DNA of 64,000 nucleotides, from NCBI RefSeq assembly GCF_020085105.1, contig NC_058057.1, positions 25,431,082 through 25,495,081 of the forward strand, given 5' to 3'. This document shows, in pieces, positions 55,295-64,000 of the stretch (its first letter is position 1; each line of letters begins with the position of its first letter). The notes below the pieces were generated by a model. That model searched no databases and was not told where the DNA came from. It saw nothing but the letters and a program-made list of their open reading frames with translations. Source of the stretch: Siniperca chuatsi. Taxonomy: Eukaryota > Chordata > Actinopteri > Centrarchiformes > Sinipercidae. Both the position numbers and the translations under genes were made by a program.

Positions 55295-58200
55295 TCAGGA
55301 AGCACTCGGCTGCTCAGGAGGCCTCAGCTCTGCAGCGCCCCCTGCCACCTGGCTGCGTTGACTGATCTCCTGCAGCAAAGTCAAGTTGGATTGTCTCCAC
55401 GTCCTGTATGTGGGCGCCGTGAGGTTCAGGTCGGTCAGGATCTGCTCCACCGCCCGCAGCTCCGACTCTTTGGCCTGAAGGACAGAGTTTGTACAGAAAT
55501 ACAATCCTAATAACTGTTCCTGTAGCGCCACCATGAGGTTCACATTTGTGGTTCCAAGTGAAATATCTTAAGGATGGAAATTTAGTACAGATATTCAAGG
55601 TTCAGTTTGTCCAATACTTTTGACCAAATACCTGTAAAACTAAAGACATTCCCGTCAGCCATGTGTTTATTGCTACTCAGCAAGTGCTAGCATGCTAACG
55701 GCTAAACTGAGATCTGGTAAATATCAGCATGTTAGCATTGTCACTGTGAACATGTTAGCATTTAGCTCAAAGCAACGCTATGCTTAACTTCAGCCTCACA
55801 GAACCGTTAGCATGGCCGTAAACTAGGGTGACCAGGTGAGAATGGGTGGGCGTGGCCACAGTGGGCGTGGCCTACAGTACATTACATTCAGTGTCAACAA
55901 ACAGTAAAACACGTGGAAAGTCAAAACTCAATGCTAAAATGTATTATTTTTGTTCATGACGTCAACTGTCTGTCATTAGGAAAAACAAACGCAATGACTG
56001 TGTTGTATGTAACGGTGTGTAAATCATTATCCGTTACATAAAATTTATTTTATTCATTCCATCAGTCCGGTGCCTATCGCGCGTGTCAGATCACTCCTTC
56101 TCCGGGCTCCATGTCAGCGATGGATGGTTTAATTTCCCTCCGTAACTGTTTTATTTCAACAATGTCATAGCTATGCGTTGCTGTCGTGAATCGCAGCACT
56201 ACTGTACACGCAGTGCCGCTGCTAGCCATTTTGGTGCCCTAAGCATAATTCCTTTATTATTCGCCCGCGCGAACAACCGAAACGGACCATCCGGCACGGG
56301 GGGGGGGGCACTAGACTAGAGCAATTATTAAATATCTTTCTTGTTCCCCCTTTTCTGTTACATATACATGGCTAAAATGTGCCTAATATTTCTATAGGCT
56401 AATGAAATAATACCGGCATTTAAAAAAACATTTCATTAGGCTATTTTTGGTGCCCCCTCAGCACTTGGTGCCCTACGCACAGTGCGTGATGCGCGTGGTG
56501 GGAGCGGCGGCACTGTGTACACGGCTAAAACAAAAAAATACAACTGCCATAATTCCATAATTCATGTAGACTTGGGATTTTTAAAAGGCTACCCTGCAGT
56601 CCCTGCTGTAGCCAATGAAGAGCCAGAACCAAAAGAATGAGTTTAGTCTAATTATCAGGACAAACAGGACTGGATTCAGGATTCGGGAGGTCTGGTCACC
56701 CTACTATAGATGCTAGTCTTAGCTGTATGTCGCTGTTCTTCACAAGTTTAGACAGTAATAGCTGAAAGTCTATGGCAGAAAGTAACACTACATTCTTCTT
56801 CAATACTGATCAAACAAATTTAATGTCATATTGAGACAGATGGACGATATTTCATGATGCTTTTAGTTCAAGTGTCTGACACAAATCGATTTTCTCTTGC
56901 TTGAAAAAAGACAAAAACAACCGTAAAACGTTTATTTTCATTTTTATTAACAAAAATGAAAAGGCCACGAATGTAGTGAAATGTTCTGAAACCAGCAAAG
57001 TTTTACAGTGAGTTCAATAAAATATAACTTAAAGTAATTGTTTATAATTTTGGGAAATATGTCCATTTGTTTTCTTTAAGAGTGAGATCAGAAGATCAAT
57101 ATAAATCTCACGTCGGTCCGTCAAACTGGAGCCACAAGGCGATTAGCTTAGCATAAAGACTGGAAACACGGCTAGCCTGGCTCTGTCCAAAGGTAAAACA
57201 TTCACCTACCAGCACCACTAAAGCTCACTAATTAACACGTTATCTCGTTTGTTTAACGTGTACACAATCTGTATTACCCAAAATGTTACTGTTCCTTCAA
57301 TTTTGTTTCTATCCCGACAACCAGGTGAACTTTGTTGTGACTTACAAGATTTCTAGGTGGCTCTTATCTCCTGGCCCTTAAGCACCTTTCATATGATCCA
57401 ACCTGATTTGTTTTTGGCATCAGGATCGTTTTTCTCATTTGTTGACTCACCTTTAACGTGCTGCTGAGGATCCTGAGCAGGTGAAGCTTTTCGTTGACTT
57501 TGTCATTCTGACATCGTCTGATAAACGACGCCCTGAAGTCCCTCTGCCTGGACTGTCCAGTCGGAGACAAGCTGGCTGCCTTCAGGTGGTTGTAGAGGCT
57601 CTCCATCTCATCATGTGGCTCCTCTGGAAAGAGAAACAGGTCAGTAACTTAAAAATAATACTCCACCGATTTAGCATTGCACTTCTATAACATTGTCAGA
57701 CTCATAACAGACAGGTTTCTAAAGCCACTCGAGATTGTTGAGAGTGAAGACAACAAAAGCTTCAGTACTCTGCTGCTTTTCAGTAACACACATCTAAGAA
57801 AACCATCTCCACTGCAAACCTAATGCTCACCACGATCACAGTGACTGAAGTAACGTAAGCATACTGATTGCATGGCGAATGAGGCTGCTTTTATTCAGTA
57901 ATGAAACAGTCTGTCTAGTGTTAGTGGTGCTATGAACTGGTGAAATTCAACGCTGAACTATAAATCAGAACCTGCTCTGTAGACTGCTGTTAACCCCTTG
58001 TGTCAAGAATAAATTCAGCCTTAGACTGAAGCTTCATTTAGTTCAGAAACTCATAAAAGATTTAGCATTGCACTCCTATAACACCGTCAGACTCATGATG
58101 GACAGTTTTTAAACAAGGATCAACATCGATGCAGCAGAACCAGAGATGCCGTCTTTTTTTATTCTACACATTCTTCTGCCTTCTCAAAACCTGGCGCCTA

Positions 58201-61200
58201 CATTACCCACAATGCAACAGACAGCTGGGTGGGAGATTGGGGGTGTGTTATGATAGTTGCGGCTAATGTAGCCTGGAGCCTGTAGCTTGCAGCTACAGAG
58301 GGCTGGTCAGCTCACTCCTTTCTAACTCCACACCAACAGATTTTCATTTTCAAACTTGTACCGACGCTTACTCAAGTGACATCACTTGAGGACATTTAGC
58401 AGACTTGACGCAGCTCCCTCTGGAGACACTAAAAGCTTTATACTACTTTTTTCAAATATGCAGTAGAACTCCTAAACAGCTGGAAACACACGCTGATGTG
58501 TAAAATCGTTGGAGTTCCCCTTTAAATCAGCAGTTGTTATGGTAACCAGGTGTGGTTCCAGGTGTTTACCGTGGACGACCTCCTCTTCTCTTTCTTCTCT
58601 GACACAGAGCAGAGGGAGGGACACTTCTGTCCCCGCTTCATCTGGCCCGGGGAGGTCCAGCCAGGACAGGCATTCACTGCCCTCCGAGAGTGGTCTTCTT
58701 CTTCTGTTTCTATTTAAAGTCCTGCCCTCCGAGCTGCTTCTGCGTCTGCTTTCACTGGTCAGTGTCGTGACCGGGATTGAGGTGCAGGATGAAGACTCAC
58801 AGAGAGGCTTAAGATGGTCTCCCTGTGAGAGAGACAGTAAGTTTTTACAGACTGTGTGGGGGATTTGAATAAATGTTACCCTTCACACGTTGTTAACTCA
58901 CGTTGTCAGATTCTGCTGTTTCCTGTTCAGGGTCCAGAGTACAGGAAGTCAACGCACACTCATCACCGTCCTGATCGCTGCCTTCACTGTAGCACTCTGC
59001 ACACAGAAAGAAACAAGTGATGTATGTATGTACTGTATATGTAAATAACTGTATGCATGAAGGGACTACTAACTTAATTTTATTGTACAACCTTGTGTTG
59101 AATAATGATAAATAATATAGTAAATTTATAGTAAAAAAGGAGAAAGTCATTAAAAGTTTAACTGATGGTTTTTATTTTGCCTCAGCACCCCTACTTCCCA
59201 TGTTCATGGGAAGAAGAACAATTAAAAAGGTAAAGAGGAGAATATAAATATGTTCAGCATATGTATTTGTGTTTAGTTTTATTCCTACAAACATTATGTC
59301 TATTAGTAATTCTTATATTTTCTGTGTATAGTACTGAAGCTACATCTTCCTGCTGAGTGCTGTACCGTCAGTGTTGATCAGTTCACAGGGCTTGGCCGCT
59401 TCTGACAGTTTACTGATCCACCTGCAACAGCAACACAACATTCAAGATGATAAACAATAATGACTCAACATTTTCAAAATACAGCACAAAACAAGAAGTA
59501 GACGATACTGAGAAATAATAAAAGGAAGAACTGAATCTATTTTCGTCCCGCTCAAAGTGGGGACAAAGATTAGATAGTTAGATTAGGCAGCTTCATAAAA
59601 AGCTTTTTAAAGACATGATTAACAGCTGAAAGGTGCTATGGATCTAGACCACATCTAAAAGTGTTCATTAAAAAATCTGACCGCTGCTGGGACAGAAGAC
59701 CTTCTGTGTAGGCAAGACTTTGTAATTGTAATTTTTGGCCTTTAAAATACGGAACTGTTTTTAGTTTGGCCCTTGTTCTCTTTTCTACCAGCAGAGCACA
59801 GCATAAAAGAGAAGACTAGCTAAGATTCCCTGATAAAAAAACATAACAAAGCTGATATCAAAGGATCGAAGCTTCCTCAAAAAGAATAGTCTTGGCTTGG
59901 AATAACCTCTGTTCTTTTCTCAGTTTAATTTACTGACACCAAGATGTTTGTAAGACTAGACAATCTCTATCTGCTGACCCTTAATTATCACTGGGAAGTT
60001 CTCCTCCTCCTTCTTCTTCCTTCTGAAATCAATAATTAACTCTTTGGTCTTCCCAACATTAATTTTTTTTTTTAAATTGCATCACACCAGCTGACAGATA
60101 ATTCAACCTCTCTTCTGTACGGCAGGTCATTGCCGTGGTTAAGTAGACCCCCCAGGGCAGTGTCATCCGCAAACGTTTTGATTTGGTCAATGGTATAAAG
60201 TATGAATAGGGGGGGGTTAGTTAATATTATATCAGACAGTTTGCCCGACCATTGTGCTCCTCTACCTCTGGACGATTACCCACCTCATAACTCCCCACTG
60301 AAGTCAGGACAGCAGAGTCACTGCCCATCTTTTGCCGTAGGCTGAAAACTCACCTTTTCAGACTTCACTTACTTACATCTCATTTCTTAAACAAACAAAC
60401 AAACAAAAAAGAAAAAAAAATGCTAAGCACTTGCACCATAGCTTTGAGAGGGATGCACTTCCTATTTTTGATCAAGCTTTCTACATGTTCCTTTTAAGTT
60501 TGAATGCACTTATTGCACAAAAGCATTGGCAGGAGGCCAAACTCCACAGGCTGACAAAGCCAGAGCAAACGTGAGATGCAAAGACTGACTTTCCTTCTCA
60601 GCAGTTAACCAAGACTAAGAGTCTACAGCCATGCAAGCAGCTCGAGGCAGGACTTTTAGCTAAATACTAACATCAGCATGCTAACATGCTCACAATGACA
60701 ATGCTAGCATTCTGGGGTTTAGCAGGTATAATGTTAACCATGTTAGCTTAGTGTGTTAGCATGCTAACATTCCCTAAGTAGCAATAATCACAAGTACAGC
60801 TGAGGCTGATGGGAATGTCAATAGTTGTGGTCAGAAACCAAAGCTGTGGCTAAGTGGTAGAGCCGGTTGTCCACTAATCGAAAGGTCGGCGGTTCGACCC
60901 CAGCTTCCCCCAGCCACCTGTGGTAGTCTCCTTGGACAAGATACTGAACCTCAAATTGCCTTGTGTGTGTGTGTGTTTGTGTGTGAATGTGATATGTAGT
61001 GTGAAGCGCTAAATCAAAGTATTTAACAAACTGAAATTTTGTCCTGATGATGGCGCTAGAGGAAACATTGAGGAGTCATAAAAAGATATTACAGTTCCTC
61101 CTGAGGGGGATGTGACTCAGTAGAAAAATTGCCCCAGTATCACTTGAAATAAGATAAAATCAAATACTCACTTATTCATGTCTGTGAAGCTCTCTGCAGC

Positions 61201-62517
61201 AATGAAAATGGTCACAACCAGTGGATGACTGGCCGTTATGGCACTGAAACACAACACTGAGCGGTTAATAACATAGAATAAAGACAAATACTTTGCAATC
61301 TATAAATTGAACAGAGAATCAGAGAAGAAATTTGTAAAATATATATAGGGTTTTAGTTTTCTCACCACCTAAAGTTAACTTGAACAGATGAGACACTATG
61401 ACTGAGTCTTAAGACAGCTGGATATGTTTAATATGTTGATGCAGCTTTATAAGAACAGAGTGTGAAGGAGTCTTCAGCAGCAGACAGCGTGACCACAGAC
61501 AGCTCAGTTAGACTGTCTGTGGTTTTTGTTTCTTTCTTTCTTTCCACCCAGACCGGACATCACTACATTTTGCACAGAGTAACAAACATATCGTACTGTT
61601 TCTTCCTGCACTGTTTGGCCTGTTCAATGGTGAAGCCGGACAGGTTGATGAATCCTTCCGCTTTCTCAGCCTGCAGAGACGAGAAATAATACCTCAGAGA
61701 CAATCGTGCATTTGCGCCTTTTCTATTTGCTAAACACTGAAGTTCTCTGTGGTCGTAGTCACAGGATGTAGTCGCCTCTACGTTCCTCGCCTCTTTGGAC
61801 TGCATATGTAACTGAGGTTTGCTTGTGTTTGGTCTTGACTTAGATTTGTTTTTTCGATTTGAAAATAAAAACTATTTACAGTTACCAGATCCAGCATACA
61901 ACTACACAGCATACTTACAAGATACCATAACCACAGATAGAAGATAAGATCAGATAACAAGTGACAGAAAATGATTAATTATAGCAATTGCAGAAGTGAT
62001 AAAAACATCAGATAATGAAGCGTTAAAGTCTCTAAAGCTAAACACGCGTACGCGACTGAATATGACACCCATATGTGATAGTTAAACATGTGATTCCAAA
62101 ACCATGAACGTTAATCTGCTGCTCTGACAACCTCCACTCTTCTGGAGTATGTTGTTACATGTGCTCTTCTCTCTTCTGTCAGTCTGGTGTTTCTATACTG
62201 TTTTTTTCTGCTTAAATCAGAGAAACAAATGGAGGAACCCTGTTGTCATGAGTTGGGAGTTGAACCCAGGTTGCTGGAGCTAAATGGAAACGTGTTATGA
62301 GCACTTTAAGACTTGTGTTTTGAACAGAGTCTTGCTGTAACTCACCATTTGGTCGGTGTACCAGTACAGAGAACTCTTCGTCAAGACAAACCAGTATCTC
62401 TTCCATTTGCTACCCAGGAAGCTGCGGCCCACCTTCCTGCGGAAAAGCCAGCCCTGACAGTCCACCACCCCCAGATCTTTGACCGAAATCCGCCGCCGAC
62501 TCATGGCTACAGTCGAC
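55295..62517 (-). CDS. CNKSR3/IPCEF1-family PH-domain scaffold, 3' part or short form
   Basis: Exons in transcript order: 62346-62517 (coding from at least the ATG at 62504), 61597-61670, 61172-61243, 59366-59421, 58902-58996, 58570-58822, 57451-57623, 55295-55474 (stop). Frames join cleanly and give 353 aa from MSRRRIS. A PH domain starts at DCQGWLFRRK and continues through KWKRYWFVL, LYWYTDQM, AEKAEGFINL, KKHAITASHP and FIAAESFTDMNKWISKL. A low-complexity Ser/Arg/Glu linker follows in exon 6. The C-terminal block ESLYNHLKAASLSPTGQ ... NEKLHLLRILSSTLK ... KESELRAVEQILTDLNL is the region shared by CNK2, CNK3 and IPCEF1, which are membrane scaffolds for Ras/Raf or Arf6-exchange-factor signalling. 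CNKs have this after SAM-CRIC-PDZ, whereas IPCEF1 (437 aa in human) starts near here. The acceptor before the first exon means that 5' exons may lie upstream, possibly outside the window. Which paralogue this is cannot be settled here. Confidence 0.88.
55510..55805 (-). repeat. GCTAAC-type interspersed repeat, uninterrupted copy
   Basis: Contains TGCTAGCATGCTAACGG and AACATGTTAGCATTTAGCTC. It is the inverse of 60640-61110 and supplies the empty-site sequence for the SINE there. It overlaps the last intron just beside the final exon of the CNK-like gene. Confidence 0.65.
55820..57440. other. Last intron of the CNK-like gene, repeat-rich
   Basis: Contains a CpG-rich patch near 56,060-56,310 with a poly-G run at about 56,299-56,308 and the phrase TTGGTGCCCTAAGCATAA, echoed inverted or mutated near 56,448-56,480. 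This suggests an old transposon copy. No coding sequence was seen. Confidence 0.4.
59520..60250 (-). pseudogene. Degenerate non-LTR reverse-transcriptase remnant in an intron of the CNK-like gene
   Basis: On the minus strand one frame reads TFADDTALGGLLNHGNDLPY, with the RT catalytic F-A-D-D at 60159-60173, then NVGKTKELIIDFRRK, and after stops SYKHLGV and FLRKLRSFD. These are the conserved RT motifs of L2/CR1-like fish LINEs. Many stops and shifts show that it is long dead. Confidence 0.65.
60262..60520 (+). repeat. LINE-type 3' fragment
   Basis: TGTGCTCCTCTACCTCTGGA, GCAGAGTCACTGCCCATCTT and CTGAAAACTCACCTTTTCAG form another retroposon tail that I recall from teleosts, opposite in strand to the RT remnant beside it. 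Confidence 0.55.
60640..61110 (+). repeat. GCTAAC-type interspersed repeat split by a SINE
   Basis: CAGCATGCTAACATGCTCAC on the left and CTGATGATGGCGCTAGAGG on the right belong to one repeat. A SINE at 60843-61012 interrupts it between ACCAAAG and CAAAG. Confidence 0.65.
60843..61012 (+). mobile_element. tRNA-derived SINE (copy 2)
   Basis: The head carries GTGGTAGAGCCGG and box B GGTTCGACC (60891-60899), then CCTTGGACAAGATACTGAAC, a short (TG)n and GATATGTAGTGTGAAGCGCT. It is a relative of 12769-13029 and shorter at the 3' end. Confidence 0.75.
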
Positions 62518-64000
62518 CTAGAGGGGGCTAGAGCAGAGCAATTCAAATGTCACAAGGTTCAGGCAGTACATCATCTGTCTGGAGCAGAGGTTTTCAAACT
62601 CCCCCACACCTGAAGTGTTGAAGGGACCGGTGCATGCCAGAAGGGGAAACACATCAACACAAGGGAGGCGATTAAGGTACTTTAAAACCCTTTAACGCCT
62701 GACTGCAGTGTGTCAAAACTCACACTCCTTCTTTAAGTAATAACTGAGTCAAATCTGAACACACAGACATGAAAGACAAACACAAAAGTTGCCTGAGAAT
62801 CATCACACTTTTCTTCAGTATCAAAGTAATCCGGTGATAGTTGTCTGTACATCCATGCGTACACTGCTAACAGGAACAGCTAATAGCTCATTCGGAATAC
62901 TTTTAATGTAAACTATGACTTTGGCTAAAGAAAAATGTGGCTCAAGTTGTAGCCCACAGCATAACTGAACCCATGGCAACATCATACTTCCTGTTTACAT
63001 CCCCCAAAAGCAACTGTAGTTCTAAAACTTAAAACATGATGATCCCCAAATACAAGTAGGACAGATCATTTTGTTTGTTTGTTTTTGGAATTATTTTAAA
63101 CCATGTGTTTTGATGTATTTATATATTCAATTTCTGCTACAGGGGATACGCTTCATTGATCAGTTGCTGTATATGACACATGGCTGATGGAAGGCATTTT
63201 ATTGTTTTAACATTTCTTTTTAAGCCCTTTTGTGTATCTGTTTACACTGGACCTGCCCTGAGTTCACTAAAAACTGCACAAAAAGTTAAGTTTGACTAAA
63301 ACACTAGTCCTCCATTGAATGCACGTGGCTTTAAATAACACTTTCTTTGCTCGTGTTGTAGGAACCTGCCATTGCTTTTTAGCCTAAAGTCTTCTTCCCT
63401 TGTATAATTTTCTCTTATATGGCATATTTATCTCGTCTTTTAACTCAGGTTCTTGTAGTCATTTCCTATGTACGTGGGTTTGCGATGTATTTTTAGCGCA
63501 CGGGCAGTTTGTGTGGTGTGTATAGCCAGCCACAATGTCCATCCTGTCCTAGAAACCTTTATCGTCATGTCAGTTAACATCATTATTAGACAGCATTTCG
63601 ATCAAAAGTCAGGTCAGATATGTCAACAGTCTTTTACCCCTGGGCCTGTAGGGGTCATGTGTCATCATGCTCACGTTAGTTGACCGACAGAACTAACAGT
63701 AAGTAACAGTTACTGGTAACTGTTGAATTCTTCCATAAGACAGGAGTGAACTGAGCTGAGAGGTTTGAGCAGTGGCTCGGTCGGCCATGTTGCTTTAGTT
63801 TGAAAAAAAGAATGAAGAGTCTTCAAGTCCAGCTGAAATCACATTTAGTTACCCGCTTTTACTGTCTAAAATAATGTTTTTTAAAAGCATATTGTTAATA
63901 GTTTTTTATTATTAAAAAGGGTGTTTGGGGAAATATCTGAAATGCTCCTTTTTTGTCTCAGAGGCTGGAGGGGCGTGTCCCTGTCTGTGTTTGATTGACA
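62518..64000. other. Non-coding right edge upstream of the CNK/IPCEF1-like exon
   Basis: No open reading frame with family resemblance or convincing splice pair was seen. If the gene is a full CNK, this is an intron. If it is IPCEF1-like, the promoter or a short first exon could be here or beyond the edge. Confidence 0.4.

Noticed and set aside
58509-58868. 119-codon plus-strand frame
   Set aside because: Antisense shadow of the minus-strand exon 58570-58822 of the CNK-like gene.

Overview
The window is nuclear DNA of a vertebrate, most likely a percomorph-type teleost. The genes are split by GT-AG introns, AT-rich non-coding DNA is full of (GT)n/(CA)n and (CT)n microsatellites, and the repeats are fish-typical: tRNA-derived SINEs, 'cagtggtgg...' hAT-like MITEs, and a Rex3-like LINE end with a GATG tail. 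The protein-coding content is confined to the right 40% of the window.

Layout. Positions 1-39,690 hold no gene that I can defend. This stretch is a mosaic of interspersed repeats, long-terminal-inverted-repeat MITEs, pyrimidine tracts, two degenerate tandem arrays (about 7.4-8.2 kb and 35.9-36.7 kb) and microsatellites. Weak exon-like islands lie at 358-503 and 37,172-37,309. Positions 39,690-44,760 (minus strand) hold a complete eight-exon RNASEH1 (ribonuclease H1, 293 aa by my splicing). Positions 45,307-52,700 (plus strand) hold a complete seven-exon RPS7 (40S ribosomal protein S7, 194 aa), divergent from RNASEH1 across about 546 bp that carries three copies of CTCTCGCGA. Each of RPS7 introns 3-6 carries one 220-nt H/ACA snoRNA of the U17/SNORA73 (E1) family, four near-identical copies in all. 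Positions 52,700-55,290 are a convergent intergenic interval with hAT-like MITEs. Positions 55,295-62,517 (minus strand) hold the PH-domain and C-terminal part of a CNKSR3/IPCEF1-family scaffold gene (eight exons, 353 aa from the MSRRRIS methionine); its 5' part may lie beyond the right edge.

How the pieces work together. RPS7 and the U17 snoRNAs form one ribosome-biogenesis unit: the exons give a small-subunit protein, and the introns give the snoRNA required for early 18S rRNA processing. RNASEH1 probably shares the divergent promoter and is predicted to make a mitochondrial form (first AUG) and a nuclear form (second AUG). The CNK/IPCEF1-like gene is functionally unrelated and transcribed towards RPS7.

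I found no clearly undescribed gene system. The strongest items for a second look are the four-copy intronic U17 family with evidence of recent intron-to-intron duplication, the triple CTCTCGCGA divergent promoter, several nested transposon insertions whose order can be read from the sequence, and the orphan exon-like islands. Exon boundaries were set by eye from splice signals, frame continuity and recalled family sequences; no alignment was run.
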